A DNA stretch of 64,000 nucleotides, taken from the NCBI GenBank assembly GCA_900468535.1, contig UBTY01000017.1:1-64000 (forward strand). Reading direction: 5' to 3'. The notes under the pieces are model-generated. The model saw nothing but the letters and a program-made list of their open reading frames with translations. It did not search any database and was not told the DNA's origin. The stretch comes from Hyphomicrobiales bacterium (lineage in GTDB: Bacteria; Pseudomonadota; Alphaproteobacteria; Rhizobiales; Rhizobiaceae). The translations under genes and the position numbers were made by a program. This document shows, piece by piece, positions 52,571 to 63,451 of the stretch. Numbering within the stretch: the stretch's first letter is position 1; the number at the start of each line of letters is the position of its first letter.

Positions 52571-53815
52571 GTGAACACAAGGATGAGGAAGTCACTTAAA
52601 GAACGACTGGCCATTCTTTCCGATGCCGCAAAGTATGATGCTTCCTGCGCCTCAAGCGGGACAACGAAGCGCGATTCGGGAGCATCCGGCGGCCTTGGCT
52701 CGACGGAAGGATCCGGCATCTGCCACGCTTACGCACCCGACGGGCGGTGTATTTCCCTGCTCAAGATCCTGCTGACCAATTTCTGCATCTATGACTGTGC
52801 GTACTGCGTCAATCGCTCGTCGAGCAACGTGGAGCGCGCACGCTTTACGCCGGAAGAAGTCGTCTGGCTCGTGCTGGAGTTCTATCGCCGCAATTATATC
52901 GAGGGCCTGTTCCTGTCGTCGGGGATCATCCGGTCGTCGGACTATACGATGGAGCAACTCGTCAGGATCGCGCGGGAACTGCGAGTAACACATAATTTTC
53001 GCGGCTATATCCATCTCAAGGCCATCCCCGAGGCCTCGCCGCAGCTGATCGAGGAGGCGGGTCTTTATGCGGACCGGCTCTCGCTCAACATCGAGCTGCC
53101 TACCGATGCCGGCGTGGCGCGGCTCGCGCCGGAAAAGAAGCCGTCCGGAATCCGTCGCTCGATGGCTGATCTCCGCCTGAAGATAGAGGCGGCGGGCGAG
53201 CCGACATTGCAGACAAAGCGTCGCAAGCGGTTTGTTCCGGCGGGACAGAGCACGCAGATGATCGTCGGCGCTGATGGTGCCAACGACGCCGCCATCCTCG
53301 GCTGCAGCGCCAATCTCTACGGAAGCTATGGCCTGCGCCGCGTCTACTATTCGGCCTTTAGCCCAATTCCAGACTCGTCCAGCACCTTGCCGCTCATCAA
53401 GCCGCCCTTGATGCGGGAGCATCGGCTGTACCAGGCCGATTGGCTTTATCGCTTTTACGGCTTCGGTATCGATGAGATCACCTCGTCTGAGACCGACGGG
53501 ATGCTCGACCTCGATCTCGATCCGAAGCTTTCCTGGGCGCTTCGCCATCGAGGCGAGTTTCCAGTCGATATCAACAAGGCCGATCGGGAGAGGCTGCTTC
53601 GGGTTCCGGGTTTTGGAACGAAGACGGTGAAATCCCTGCTGTCGGCGAGACGCTTCCGCCGATTGCGGATGGATGACCTTTCGCGTCTCGGGGTTTCGAT
53701 CAAGAAGGTGCAGGCATTCATCATTGCCGAAGACTGGTCGCCGCGGCGACTGATCGATCGGCCCGATCTTCGCCAGATGTTCGAGCCGCAGCCGGAGCAA
53801 TTGAGGTTGCTGTGA
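52571..53815 (+). CDS. Radical SAM protein with C-terminal HhH, putative DNA repair or modification
   Basis: 414 residues. The radical-SAM cluster CIYDCAYC gives Cys72, Cys76 and Cys79; an upstream Cys-rich head (KYDASCASSG, GICHAYAPDGRC) and a C-terminal helix-hairpin-helix (VDINKADRERLLRVPGFGTKT, about 336-356) point to DNA binding. This is the family annotated as putative DNA modification/repair radical SAM protein. Start GTG 52571; an ATG at 52583 is possible. It overlaps the UdgX gene by four bases. Confidence 0.9.
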   Translation: MNTRMRKSLKERLAILSDAAKYDASCASSGTTKRDSGASGGLGSTEGSGICHAYAPDGRCISLLKILLTNFCIYDCAYCVNRSSSNVERARFTPEEVVWLVLEFYRRNYIEGLFLSSGIIRSSDYTMEQLVRIARELRVTHNFRGYIHLKAIPEASPQLIEEAGLYADRLSLNIELPTDAGVARLAPEKKPSGIRRSMADLRLKIEAAGEPTLQTKRRKRFVPAGQSTQMIVGADGANDAAILGCSANLYGSYGLRRVYYSAFSPIPDSSSTLPLIKPPLMREHRLYQADWLYRFYGFGIDEITSSETDGMLDLDLDPKLSWALRHRGEFPVDINKADRERLLRVPGFGTKTVKSLLSARRFRRLRMDDLSRLGVSIKKVQAFIIAEDWSPRRLIDRPDLRQMFEPQPEQLRLL

Positions 53816-55308
53816 TGCGACACATAACGTTGCGCGGGCGAGGGGATCTGGAGGAATGGCGGATTGCGGCCCGCGCCTTGGCCACCGCCGGCGTAGCCTC
53901 CGAGGAGGTCGAGTGGCATGCGGAAGCGGAGGACGGCGGGCTTTTTCGGCATGACGGCGAAATGCCGCTACCTACGCCGTTGCCGGACGCGGCGCCATTG
54001 ACGGTGCCGCCGGCCTTTATCGAACTGGCCAATGCTGTCATCTGTCACAGTGATCCGGCGCGCTTCATGTTGCTTTACAGGCTTCTCGTTCGCTTGCAGG
54101 CCGACCGACGGCTTCTGGAACAGCCTTCGGACGAAGACGTGGTGCGCGCGCGCCTGATGGAGAAAAGCGTTCGGCGCGACGCACACAAGATGACGGCGTT
54201 CGTTCGGTTCAAGGAAGTCGGCAGCGGGATTTCCGTGAACGGACGGCGCAAGTTTCTCGCCTGGTTCGAGCCTGATCACTACATCGTCGGGCGGAAGGCA
54301 CCGTTCTTCCAAAGACGCTTCAACGATATGGACTGGATCATTCTCACGCCGAAAGGCTCGGCGGGCTGGGATGGCAAGACGCTGACGATCGGCGACGAGG
54401 CCTGCGAAAAGCCTGATCTCTCCGACGCAGCCGATGAACTGTGGCGCACCTACTACGCCAATATCTTCAATCCGGCGCGTTTGAAGGTGAAGGCGATGCA
54501 GGCGGAGATGCCGAAGAAATATTGGAAGAATCTGCCCGAAGCGGACCTCATTCCCGGTTTGATCGCAAATGCAGAGAGCCAGGTACTGGCAATGGCGAAG
54601 CGGGAGGCAACCCGTCCGCTGCCATTTCACGAGCGCCTGCAGGATGCGGTGAGAAACGCGCCCGGCGTGCCAGCTGCGGCAGCTGGAACTTTGGAATCGC
54701 TTCGAGAGGCAGCCGCGACCTGCACCCGCTGCCCATTGCATGGCCCTGCGACACAAACGGTGTTCGGTGAGGGGCCGCGCGATGCCGTGGCGGTTTTCGT
54801 CGGCGAGCAACCGGGCGATCAGGAAGATCTGGCTGGCCGACCTTTCGTCGGCCCGGCGGGCTCGATTTTCGATCAGGCATTGGTTCACGCGGGCATCGCG
54901 CGAACGACAATCTACGTCACCAATGCGGTGAAACACTTCAAGTACGAACCTCGAGGCAAACGACGCATCCACCAGCGGCCGAACATGGGCGAGGTGAAAC
55001 ATTGTCGTTGGTGGCTCGAGCAGGAACTGGAGCTGATCGCTCCAAAGCTTGTTGTCGCGATGGGGGCAACAGCGGTTGCGTCATTGACCGACGGAAAATA
55101 TCGCTTCTCGGATATCAGGGGCGAGGCACTTGCGACCCCGGATGGCCGCGTGCTGTTTACGACGGTGCATCCGTCCTATTTGCTGCGCCTGCCGGATCCC
55201 GCCAAGAAGGCGGAGGAAACGGATCGGTTTCTGCAGGATATGGTGAAAATACAAGAACTTATTGAATCGATCTCGCAAAGAGATTCAATCGCATCGATTG
55301 GGCGATGA
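53812..55308 (+). CDS. UdgX-family uracil-DNA glycosylase with N-terminal DUF4130 domain
   Basis: 498 residues. An N-terminal DUF4130 domain occupies about 75-250. The C-terminal UdgX domain (about 290-485) has the motif GEQPGDQEDLAGRPFVGPAG, the Fe-S ligands CTRC and HC near 404, and the R-loop KRRIH with His387. In Mycobacterium smegmatis UdgX the equivalent His makes a covalent bond to the abasic site after uracil removal. The His-containing loop is intact. It is translationally coupled to the radical SAM gene (GTGA overlap). Confidence 0.93.
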   Translation: MMRHITLRGRGDLEEWRIAARALATAGVASEEVEWHAEAEDGGLFRHDGEMPLPTPLPDAAPLTVPPAFIELANAVICHSDPARFMLLYRLLVRLQADRRLLEQPSDEDVVRARLMEKSVRRDAHKMTAFVRFKEVGSGISVNGRRKFLAWFEPDHYIVGRKAPFFQRRFNDMDWIILTPKGSAGWDGKTLTIGDEACEKPDLSDAADELWRTYYANIFNPARLKVKAMQAEMPKKYWKNLPEADLIPGLIANAESQVLAMAKREATRPLPFHERLQDAVRNAPGVPAAAAGTLESLREAAATCTRCPLHGPATQTVFGEGPRDAVAVFVGEQPGDQEDLAGRPFVGPAGSIFDQALVHAGIARTTIYVTNAVKHFKYEPRGKRRIHQRPNMGEVKHCRWWLEQELELIAPKLVVAMGATAVASLTDGKYRFSDIRGEALATPDGRVLFTTVHPSYLLRLPDPAKKAEETDRFLQDMVKIQELIESISQRDSIASIGR

Positions 55309-55314
55309 GCAGTC

Positions 55315-55344
55315 ATCGCAACCCGCGACAATGCGGGTTGCGAT
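55315..55344. terminator. Hairpin between UdgX and carB genes
   Basis: ATCGCAACCCGC, a six-base loop and GCGGGTTGCGAT form a perfect 12-bp stem between two convergent genes. No T run follows on the plus strand, so its strength as a terminator is uncertain. Confidence 0.6.
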
Positions 55345-55356
55345 CACGCATGAGGA

Positions 55357-58300
55357 TCAGGCGAAGTAGCTCTGCAGCGGGCGGACTTCGAGGTTTCCGG
55401 CGCGGAGCGCCTTGATTGCCTGGGCCGCGGCCTCGGCGCCGGCCATCGTCGTGTAGTACGGCACCTTCTGCATCAGCGTGGCGCGGCGGAGCGACTTGGA
55501 GTCAGAGATCGCCTTGTTGCCATCCGTCGTGTTGATCACCAGCTGGACCTGACGGTTGCGGATTGCGTCTTCAATATGCGGACGGCCTTCCAGAACCTTG
55601 TTGATCTTCGTGGCCTCGATGCCGTTTTCGGCGAGGAAGCGCTGGGTGCCGCCGGTTGCCAGAACCTTGAAGCCTTCGCCGACGAGAACGCGGATTGCCG
55701 GCAGCACGCGCGGCTTGTCCGCGTCGCGGACCGACACGAAGACCGTTCCGTCACGCGGCAGTTCGACGCTGGCGCCGAGCTGCGACTTGGCGAAGGCCAG
55801 CGCGAAATCGGTGTCGAGGCCGATGACTTCGCCGGTCGAGCGCATTTCCGGGCCGAGCAAAGTGTCGACGCCGGGGAAGCGCGCAAACGGGAAGACGGCT
55901 TCCTTGACGGCGATATGCTTCAGGTTGCGCGGATCGGGCTTCTCGCCATAGGCGGCGAAGAGCGGATCGAGCTTTTCGCCGGCCATGGCACGGGCGGCGA
56001 TCTTGGCGATCGGGGCGCCGATGGTCTTGGCGACGAAGGGAACCGTACGCGAGGCGCGCGGGTTCACTTCGAGCACGTAGACGGTGCCGTCCTTGATGGC
56101 GAACTGAACGTTCATCAGGCCGACGACGTTGAGCGCCTTGGCCATCGACTTCGCCTGGCGCTCGAGCTCGTCGATCATCTCGCTCGAAAGAGTGCGCGGC
56201 GGCAGCGAGCAGGCCGAGTCACCGGAGTGGATGCCGGCTTCCTCGATGTGTTCCATGATGCCGGCGATGAAGGCGTCCTTGCCGTCGGAGAGGCAATCGA
56301 CGTCGACTTCGATGGCGTTGGAGAGGTAGCTGTCGAACAGCAGCGGGTTCTTGCCGAGCAGCGTGTTGATCTGGCCGGTCTTGTCGTTGGGGTAGCGCTG
56401 CTTGATGTCTTCAGGCACCAGTTCCGGAACCGTGTCGAGCAGGTAGGTCTGCAGCTGGCTTTCCGAGTGCAGGATCTGCATGGCGCGGCCGCCGAGGACG
56501 TAGGATGGGCGCACGACCAGCGGGAAGCCGATTTCGGTCGCGACCAGGCGGGCCTGCTCGACCGAGTAGGCGATGCCATTGTTCGGCTGCGTCAGGTCGA
56601 GCTTGATCAGGAGCTTCTGGAAGCGGTCGCGGTCTTCGGCAAGGTCGATCATATCAGGCGCAGTGCCGAGGATCGGGATGCCGTTCTTCTCGAGTGCTTC
56701 GGCAAGCTTCAGCGGCGTCTGGCCGCCGAACTGCACGATGACACCGACGACTTCGCCCTTTTCCTGCTCCGCGCGCAGGATTTCGATCACGTCTTCGGCC
56801 GTCAGCGGCTCGAAGTAGAGACGATCTGATGTGTCGTAGTCGGTCGAGACGGTTTCCGGGTTGCAGTTGATCATGATCGCTTCATAGCCGGCGTCGCGAA
56901 GCGCGAAGGCGGCATGGCAGCAGCAATAGTCGAACTCGATGCCCTGGCCGATACGGTTCGGGCCACCGCCGAGGATGACGACCTTCTTGGCGGCCGAGAC
57001 TTCGGCTTCGGAGCGCAGTTCGCCGACGAAAGGCGTTTCGTAGGTCGAATACATGTAGGCGGTCGGCGAGGCGAATTCGGCGGCGCAGGTATCGATGCGC
57101 TTGAAGACCGGGCGGACGTTCAGGCTGTTGCGGAGTTCGGCCACTTCCTTCGGGCGCTTGCCCGTCAGCGTGGCGAGGCGGGCGTCGGAGAAGCCCATTG
57201 CCTTCAGCTTACGCAGGTTCGCGGCATCTGCAGGCAGGCCGTGCTCGCGGATGCGGGCTTCCATGTCGACGATCGCCTTGAACTGGGCGATGAACCACGG
57301 ATCGATCTTGCAGCCTTCGTGGACTTCTTCCGGGCTCATGCCCTGGCGAAGCGCCTGGGCGACCATGCGCAAGCGATCCGGGGTCGGTGTGCCGATCGCG
57401 GCGCGGATGGCGTTCTGGCTGGATTCGCCTTCCTCGACGCCGGGGATTTCGATTTCATCGAGACCCGTGAGGCCGGTTTCGAGGCCACGCAGCGCCTTCT
57501 GCAGCGATTCCGCAAAGGTGCGGCCGATCGCCATGACTTCACCGACCGACTTCATGGCGGTGGTCAGGACCGGCGAGGCGCCCGGGAACTTCTCGAAGGC
57601 GAAGCGCGGGATCTTGGTGACGACGTAGTCGATCGACGGTTCGAACGAAGCAGGCGTTGCGCCGCCGGTGATGTCGTTGTCGAGTTCGTCGAGCGTGTAA
57701 CCGACGGCGAGCTTGGCGGCGACCTTGGCGATCGGGAAGCCGGTGGCCTTGGATGCCAGAGCGGACGAGCGCGAGACGCGCGGGTTCATCTCGATGACGA
57801 CGAGGCGGCCGTCCTTCGGGTTGACGGCGAACTGAACGTTCGAGCCGCCGGTTTCAACGCCGATCTCGCGCAGAACCGCGATCGAGGCGTTGCGCATCAT
57901 CTGGTATTCCTTGTCGGTCAGCGTCAGGGCCGGCGCGACAGTGATCGAATCGCCCGTGTGGACGCCCATCGGGTCGATGTTTTCGATCGAGCAGATGATG
58001 ATGCAGTTGTCCGCCTTGTCGCGGACGACTTCCATTTCATATTCCTTCCAGCCGAGAACCGATTCCTCGATCAGCACTTCGGTGGTCGGGGAGGCATCGA
58101 GGCCGCCGCCGATGATCTCGAAGAACTCCGAGCGGTTGTAGGCAATGCCACCGCCGGTGCCGCCCATGGTGAAGGAGGGGCGGATGATGGCGGGCAGGCC
58201 GACGACGTCGATCGCCTGGGCGGCAATCGCCATGGCGTGGCTGATATAGCGCTGCTTGCGGTCGGTCTCGCCGAGGTTCCACTGGTTTTCCAGTTCGTCG

Positions 58301-58845
58301 AGCGCCTTGTCGAGCTCGGCACCGGAGAGGCTTTCCTTCAGCTTGTTGCGCTCGGCTTCATGCGTCTTGCGGTCGGCATCCTTGATGTCGGTGGCGTTGG
58401 CGAGCATCGAGCGCGGGGTTTCCAGGCCGATCTTTTCCATCGCCTCGCGGAAGAGGGCGCGGTCTTCGGCCTTGTCGATGGCGGCCGGCTTGGCGCCGAT
58501 CATCTCGACATTGTAGCGGTCGAGAACGCCCATGCGCTTCAGGGATAGCGCGGTGTTGAGCGCGGTCTGGCCGCCCATGGTCGGGAGCAGCGCGTCGGGG
58601 CGCTCCTTGGCGATGATCTTGGCGACGACTTCGGGGGTGATCGGCTCGACGTAGGTGGCGTCGGCGAGGCCCGGGTCGGTCATGATCGTTGCCGGGTTGG
58701 AGTTGACGAGGATGACGCGGTAGCCTTCCTCCTTCAGCGCCTTGCAGGCCTGGGTGCCGGAGTAGTCAAATTCACATGCCTGGCCAATGACGATCGGTCC
58801 TGCGCCGATGATGAGGATCGATTTGATATCTTGGCGCTTCGGCAT
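55357..58845 (-). CDS. carB: Carbamoyl-phosphate synthase, large subunit
   Basis: 1162 residues, about 90 more than E. coli CarB (1073). Two ATP-grasp halves and a C-terminal allosteric MGS-like domain are clear: [21 protein letters not shown] at the start, [16 protein letters not shown] opening the second half. Part of the extra length is an insertion near residues 165-205 ([23 protein letters not shown]...), usual in alphaproteobacteria. It makes carbamoyl phosphate for arginine and pyrimidines with CarA, which is not in the window. Confidence 0.98.
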   Translation of the reverse strand: MPKRQDIKSILIIGAGPIVIGQACEFDYSGTQACKALKEEGYRVILVNSNPATIMTDPGLADATYVEPITPEVVAKIIAKERPDALLPTMGGQTALNTALSLKRMGVLDRYNVEMIGAKPAAIDKAEDRALFREAMEKIGLETPRSMLANATDIKDADRKTHEAERNKLKESLSGAELDKALDELENQWNLGETDRKQRYISHAMAIAAQAIDVVGLPAIIRPSFTMGGTGGGIAYNRSEFFEIIGGGLDASPTTEVLIEESVLGWKEYEMEVVRDKADNCIIICSIENIDPMGVHTGDSITVAPALTLTDKEYQMMRNASIAVLREIGVETGGSNVQFAVNPKDGRLVVIEMNPRVSRSSALASKATGFPIAKVAAKLAVGYTLDELDNDITGGATPASFEPSIDYVVTKIPRFAFEKFPGASPVLTTAMKSVGEVMAIGRTFAESLQKALRGLETGLTGLDEIEIPGVEEGESSQNAIRAAIGTPTPDRLRMVAQALRQGMSPEEVHEGCKIDPWFIAQFKAIVDMEARIREHGLPADAANLRKLKAMGFSDARLATLTGKRPKEVAELRNSLNVRPVFKRIDTCAAEFASPTAYMYSTYETPFVGELRSEAEVSAAKKVVILGGGPNRIGQGIEFDYCCCHAAFALRDAGYEAIMINCNPETVSTDYDTSDRLYFEPLTAEDVIEILRAEQEKGEVVGVIVQFGGQTPLKLAEALEKNGIPILGTAPDMIDLAEDRDRFQKLLIKLDLTQPNNGIAYSVEQARLVATEIGFPLVVRPSYVLGGRAMQILHSESQLQTYLLDTVPELVPEDIKQRYPNDKTGQINTLLGKNPLLFDSYLSNAIEVDVDCLSDGKDAFIAGIMEHIEEAGIHSGDSACSLPPRTLSSEMIDELERQAKSMAKALNVVGLMNVQFAIKDGTVYVLEVNPRASRTVPFVAKTIGAPIAKIAARAMAGEKLDPLFAAYGEKPDPRNLKHIAVKEAVFPFARFPGVDTLLGPEMRSTGEVIGLDTDFALAFAKSQLGASVELPRDGTVFVSVRDADKPRVLPAIRVLVGEGFKVLATGGTQRFLAENGIEATKINKVLEGRPHIEDAIRNRQVQLVINTTDGNKAISDSKSLRRATLMQKVPYYTTMAGAEAAAQAIKALRAGNLEVRPLQSYFA

Positions 58846-58869
58846 GGGCGTTTTCCGTTTCCTAGCTGC

Positions 58870-58904
58870 GCAGAAAGCCGGCCAGGGTGGGAGGCACCGG
58901 CCGG
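58870..58904 (-). promoter_or_regulatory. Stable hairpin in the carB leader
   Basis: On the minus strand CCGGCCGGTG, a CCTCC loop and CACC-CT-GGCCGG form a 10-bp stem with a two-base bulge, then CTTTCTGCG. It ends 33 bases before the carB start. It could be an attenuator or just a terminator-like structure in the leader. Confidence 0.4.
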
Positions 58905-59016
58905 GTCGCGCATATGATGGTCTTTTCAGGCTAGAAGCGGCTTATAGGCAAATGTATTTGTAAACGGAACCCCATAAATTACGGAATCGACAGGAATTGG
59001 CGGCTCCTGCCGGACC

Positions 59017-60045
59017 CTAGCCGACGCCCGGCACCACAAGCGCCCTGATCTCGCCTTTTCGGGCAGGATTGGAGATGGCTTCGACGGCCTCCTCAAGGCC
59101 GATTCGGCGGGAGATCAGCGGTTCGACCTTGATGGTGCCTGTCGCAATGAGATCGGCGGCCCGCCGGTGCGTGAATGGGTTGATAAACGAGCTTATCAAC
59201 TTGATCTCGCGAAACAGGAGGTCGAACGGCTCGATGGCGACCTTCACCCCTTGCGGCATGACCCCGAGGATCACGACCGTACCGCCGCGGCGTGCGAGGC
59301 TCGGAGCCTGCTCGATCGTTTCGGCAACGCCGGCGCATTCGATCACAACGTCGGCGCCGCCGGCCAGCAGGCCGTCTGCCGCCGTCAGGCGAGCGGCAAT
59401 GTCCCCGGTGGAGGGATCTGCACTGTCGGTCGCTCCAAGCTCCTCGGCGAGCCGCCGCTTCTCCTCGCTGCGGGTCACGAGAACCACCGTGGTCGCCCCT
59501 GCCAGTCGCGCCAATTGGACGACCAGCAGGCCGATCACGCCCCCACCAAGCACGACGACGGAAGAACCGGTGCGGATTTCGGCGAGGTCTATCCCGTGGA
59601 TGCAACAGGCCAGCGGTTCGCAAAAGGCACCGTGCAGGGGAGGCAGCGCATCGGGCAGCTCGAAGGCCTGCTGCTGTGGGATGCAGACATACTCGGCAAA
59701 GCCGCCGTCGCGGTGAATGCCGATCGCCCGAAGGTTTTGGCAGAGATTGACGCGACCGCGCTGGCATTCGGGGCAGCGACCGCAGGCGATGTTCGGGTCG
59801 CCGGTGATGCGCATGCCTTCGCGAAAATCGCTGACGCCGTTCCCGATCTTCTCGATGATGCCCGTAAACTCGTGACCGAGTGTGACAGGCGGTTTGGAGG
59901 GGAACTCGCCATGAAACAGATGGCGATCAGTCCCGCAGATCCCGCATGCTTCAACGCGAACGAGCAGCTCACCGACGCCCGGTTCCGGCCTCTCCACGTC
60001 GCGCAGGCCAAGTTTTCCGGTTGCTTCCAGACGTACTGCCTTCAT
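59017..60045 (-). CDS. Zinc-dependent medium-chain alcohol/polyol dehydrogenase
   Basis: 342 residues. Catalytic zinc ligands Cys37 and His58-Glu59 (CGICGTD, GHEF) and the structural-zinc cysteines 88, 91, 94 and 102 are present, followed by the NAD loop VVVLGGGVIGLLVVQLA. The sequence looks like threonine/sorbitol-type dehydrogenases; the substrate is unknown. GGGAGGAGA precedes ATG 60045. Monocistronic, divergent from the metallopeptidase gene. Confidence 0.92.
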   Translation of the reverse strand: MKAVRLEATGKLGLRDVERPEPGVGELLVRVEACGICGTDRHLFHGEFPSKPPVTLGHEFTGIIEKIGNGVSDFREGMRITGDPNIACGRCPECQRGRVNLCQNLRAIGIHRDGGFAEYVCIPQQQAFELPDALPPLHGAFCEPLACCIHGIDLAEIRTGSSVVVLGGGVIGLLVVQLARLAGATTVVLVTRSEEKRRLAEELGATDSADPSTGDIAARLTAADGLLAGGADVVIECAGVAETIEQAPSLARRGGTVVILGVMPQGVKVAIEPFDLLFREIKLISSFINPFTHRRAADLIATGTIKVEPLISRRIGLEEAVEAISNPARKGEIRALVVPGVG

Positions 60046-60334
60046 CCCCGTCTCCTCCCAGACTTTATACAAGGAGGCCTGATCGCGGATGTCTCGTCAA
60101 GCGAATGAGCCGCTTAGCTATGTTGACTGCGGATCAGCTTGCGAGGGAAGGCGCCCGTTGCTGTCGCATGCTCCGACAGCGCGATCCCGGCACCGAGTTT
60201 GGACGCCTGTCGGTCCCTCAATTTCCGAGGTTCTCCTCCGCTGCGACTTGCCTCTTTCAGCCGCTGGAATTTCCCGGCTGTCGAGATATATAAATGAACC
60301 AACAGCGACCGAGGTTTAGCTCTAGGGGACCGTT

Positions 60335-61255
60335 ATGGAGTGGAAAGGCCGGCGTCAGTCCGACAACATTGAGGATCGCCGTGGCGATCCTTCCATCGGC
60401 GGATTGGGCCGAGGAGGAGGCTTCAGCTTCCCATCCGGTGGCGGCATGGGTCGCCGTGGCGGCGGCCTCAGCATCGGCACGATCATTTTCCTCGTGGTGA
60501 TCTACCTCATCTTCAAGGCGATGGGGATCGATCTCCTGCAAGTGATGGACGGTGGGATGTCGACCGGCGGCTCCGGTTACGAGCAAAGCGATTCCAGCAG
60601 CAGCCGCCAGCCAGCCGACGATGAAATGACCGCTTTCGTTCGCACGGTGCTGGCGGAGACGGAAGACACCTGGAACGGCATCTTCCAGTCGATGGGACGG
60701 CAGTATGAGGAGCCACGCCTTGTGCTGTTCAACGGCCAGACCCAGTCCGCCTGCGGCTTTGCCTCGGCGGCGACAGGTCCGTTCTATTGCCCGAGCGACC
60801 ACAAGGTCTATCTCGACACGGCCTTCTTCCAGCAGCTCAGCAAACAGTTCGGTGCATCCGGCGACTTCGCGGAAGCCTATGTGGTCGCCCACGAGGTTGG
60901 CCACCATGTCCAGAACCAGCTCGGCATCTTGCCGAAGTTCAATGAAGCTCGGCAGCGCATGAGCGAGGCCGATGCCAACAAGATGTCCGTCAGGGTCGAG
61001 CTCCAGGCCGACTGCTTTGCCGGCATCTGGGGCAAGTTCACGGAACAGAAGGGCATCCTCGAAGCCGGCGACCTCGAAGAGGCACTCAATGCCGCGCAGC
61101 AGATCGGCGACGACACGCTGCAGAAGCGCAGCCAGGGTTATGTCGTGCCCGAGAGTTTCAATCACGGGACCTCGGCACAGCGCGCGCGGTGGTTCAAGCG
61201 TGGCTTCGACAGCGGCAAGCTTTCGGATTGCGATACGTTCTCCGGCCCTGTCTGA
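60335..61255 (+). CDS. ypfJ: YpfJ-type neutral zinc metallopeptidase
   Basis: 306 residues. A Gly/Arg-rich cytoplasmic head (to about residue 45) and one membrane anchor (about 48-62) precede a zincin domain with HEVGHH at 186-191 and Glu and Asp further on in RVELQADCFAGIWG. YpfJ-family proteins are uncharacterised membrane-anchored peptidases. It is followed by a terminator and converges with the aldo/keto reductase. Confidence 0.9.
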   Translation: MEWKGRRQSDNIEDRRGDPSIGGLGRGGGFSFPSGGGMGRRGGGLSIGTIIFLVVIYLIFKAMGIDLLQVMDGGMSTGGSGYEQSDSSSSRQPADDEMTAFVRTVLAETEDTWNGIFQSMGRQYEEPRLVLFNGQTQSACGFASAATGPFYCPSDHKVYLDTAFFQQLSKQFGASGDFAEAYVVAHEVGHHVQNQLGILPKFNEARQRMSEADANKMSVRVELQADCFAGIWGKFTEQKGILEAGDLEEALNAAQQIGDDTLQKRSQGYVVPESFNHGTSAQRARWFKRGFDSGKLSDCDTFSGPV

Positions 61256-61261
61256 ACAAGT

Positions 61262-61285
61262 ATCGGCCTCCATCGGGAGGCCGAT
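61262..61285. terminator. Bidirectional hairpin between ypfJ and aldo/keto reductase genes
   Basis: ATCGGCCTCC, an ATCG loop and GGAGGCCGAT form a perfect 10-bp stem between two convergent stop codons. Confidence 0.75.
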
Positions 61286-61292
61286 CGAGTTC

Positions 61293-62288
61293 CTACTTTT
61301 CGCTGTCCATATGCCTGAGTTGGGCGTCGGGATAGCGCGCGCCAGCGGCGGCATCCTTCGGGACGGCTCTTTCGATCGCCGCCATGTCCTCGGCGTCAAG
61401 GCGTACGGCGCGTGACCCGAGCGCTTCCGTCAGCCGGTCACGCCTGCGCGCGCCGATGAGAGGCACGATATCCGTCCCTTGGGCGGCGACCCAGGCGATC
61501 GCGATCTGGGCGACTGACACCCGCTTCGCATCCGCGATCTTGCGCAGTTCTTCGACGAGAGCGAGGTTGCGATCGATGTTGCCGTCCTGGAAACGCGGGC
61601 TCATGCCGCGGAAATCGCCGCTTGTGCCGCCTTGTCCCTTCTGCCAGTGACCGCTGATCAGGCCGCGGGAGAGGACGCCGTAGGCGGTGATGGAAATTCC
61701 GAGCTCGCGGCAGGTGGGCAGGATCTGCTTCTCTACACCGCGCGAGATCAGCGAGTATTCGATCTGCAGGTCGCAGATCGGATGTGTACTGGCTGCACGG
61801 CGAATGGTTTCCGCGCCGACTTCGGACAGCCCGACGTGCCTGATGTAGCCCGCCTTGATCAGGTCACCGATCGCGCCCACCGTTTCCTCGATCGGGACAT
61901 TGGGATCGAGGCGGGCAGGGCGGTAGATATCGATGTAATCGACGTCGAGTCGCTTCAGCGTATAGGCGAGGAAGTTCTTGATCGCGACCGGCCGCGAGTC
62001 GTAGCCGCTCCAGTTGCCGGACGGATCGCGCAGGGCGCCGAACTTGACGCTGATGACCACGTCCTCCCGCTTGCGACCCTTGAGAGCCTTGCCGATCAGC
62101 ATTTCGTTATGGCCCATGCCGTAGAAGTCGCCGGTATCAAGCAGGTTGATGCCGACATCGAGAGCGGCGTGGATGGTCGCGATGCTCTCGTTCCTGTCGG
62201 ATGGGCCGTACATGCCGGACATCCCCATGCATCCAAGGCCGATCGCCGAGACCATCGGACCAGTCTTCCCCAAAGGGTGCGTCTCCAT
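61293..62288 (-). CDS. Aldo/keto reductase
   Basis: 331 residues, NADPH-dependent TIM barrel. The start [24 protein letters not shown], catalytic Asp/Tyr in [15 protein letters not shown], and the C-terminal [16 protein letters not shown] are typical of the AKR11-13 group. It reduces aldehydes or quinones, substrate unknown. The divergent LysR gene (62390) lies 101 bases away and is the likely regulator. Confidence 0.93.
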   Translation of the reverse strand: METHPLGKTGPMVSAIGLGCMGMSGMYGPSDRNESIATIHAALDVGINLLDTGDFYGMGHNEMLIGKALKGRKREDVVISVKFGALRDPSGNWSGYDSRPVAIKNFLAYTLKRLDVDYIDIYRPARLDPNVPIEETVGAIGDLIKAGYIRHVGLSEVGAETIRRAASTHPICDLQIEYSLISRGVEKQILPTCRELGISITAYGVLSRGLISGHWQKGQGGTSGDFRGMSPRFQDGNIDRNLALVEELRKIADAKRVSVAQIAIAWVAAQGTDIVPLIGARRRDRLTEALGSRAVRLDAEDMAAIERAVPKDAAAGARYPDAQLRHMDSEK

Positions 62289-62389
62289 ATGCTTCTCCTG
62301 ATGAAGTGTCTGTGCTGGGTGGTTCTACCGCGCCGCACTTCGTGCGATAATCCGGGCGAATTCGAACGGGCCGTACGGAAAAGCGCACA

Positions 62390-63295
62390 ATGGACGATCT
62401 TCCCCTCAATGATCTGGATGCCTTCACAGCCATTGCAAGGGAGCGAAGCTTTCGTGCCGCGGCGCGCAAGCGTGGCGTCTCCGCTTCTTCGCTTAGCGAT
62501 TCGCTGCGACGCCTCGAGGAACGCGTCGGCGTCCGTCTGCTCAATCGGACGACCCGCAGCGTGACGCCGACCGAGGCGGGGCAGAGGCTGCTCGAACGGC
62601 TCGCGCCGGCCTTGGGAGAGGTCTCGCAGGCGCTTCAGCAGCTTGATACGTTCCGGGACAGCCCCAGCGGAACACTTCGTCTGAATGTGCCGATCATTGC
62701 CGTGCGACTGTTTCTGCCCGATATCGCCAACCGCTTCCTGAAGCGCTATCCGCAAATCTCGCTCGAGATCGTCGGCGAGGATACGTTCGTCGATGTGCTT
62801 GCGGCGGGCTACGATGCCGGCATCCGCTACGACGAGCGGCTGGAGCAGGACATGATCGCGGTGCCGATCGGGCCGCGCCGGCAACGATACATAACCGCCG
62901 CATCGCCGGACTATCTGGAACGACGTGGTGTGCCTCGCCACCCGCGCGAACTGCTGGAGCACGACTGTATCCGACACCGCTTCCTGAGCAGCGGCGCCCT
63001 GGCGTGGGAATTCGAGCGTGGAGCGGAAACGCTCACGATCATGCCGAAGGGGCCGATCATCGCCAACGCGATCGACATGGAAGTGTCTGCCGCCGTCGCC
63101 GGGCTCGGCGTTATCAGAACCTTCGAGGAGGTCATGCTGCCTGCGATCGAGAGCGGATCGCTGGTGCCGATCCTCGAAGAGTGGGTAACGGAATTCTCCG
63201 GGCCGTTTCTCTACTATGCGAGCCGCCGCCACATGCCGGCCGCTCTGCGCGCCTTTGTCGATTTCGTCAGGGAAGATCAGCGACGGGGAGGCTAG
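62390..63295 (+). CDS. LysR-family regulator divergent from the aldo/keto reductase gene
   Basis: 301 residues. The winged helix (DLDAFTAIARERSFRAAARKRGVSASSLSDSLRRLEER) is of the PecT/AaeR-like subgroup, often paired with dehydrogenases or aldo/keto reductases. The effector domain is complete. The 101-base space to the divergent reductase should hold the shared operator. Confidence 0.9.
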   Translation: MDDLPLNDLDAFTAIARERSFRAAARKRGVSASSLSDSLRRLEERVGVRLLNRTTRSVTPTEAGQRLLERLAPALGEVSQALQQLDTFRDSPSGTLRLNVPIIAVRLFLPDIANRFLKRYPQISLEIVGEDTFVDVLAAGYDAGIRYDERLEQDMIAVPIGPRRQRYITAASPDYLERRGVPRHPRELLEHDCIRHRFLSSGALAWEFERGAETLTIMPKGPIIANAIDMEVSAAVAGLGVIRTFEEVMLPAIESGSLVPILEEWVTEFSGPFLYYASRRHMPAALRAFVDFVREDQRRGG

Positions 63296-63451
63296 AATCC
63301 GCCTTTGTTCCGCTTCTCCATCAAGATAAGTCGTGTGCCTATCAAAAGATTTGAAATGTTCACGGATTGTTTCGCTAATATGCGTGGGCTATGTAACAAA
63401 CCCGGCGACGAGATCGTCTTTCCAGAAAACAACCTGCTGTAGAGACGTCTC

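Noticed and set aside
56914-58548. Long open frame on the plus strand opposite carB
   Set aside because: It is antisense to a complete CarB whose every motif is present. High GC makes such mirror frames common; its own translation resembles no family and has no ribosome binding site.
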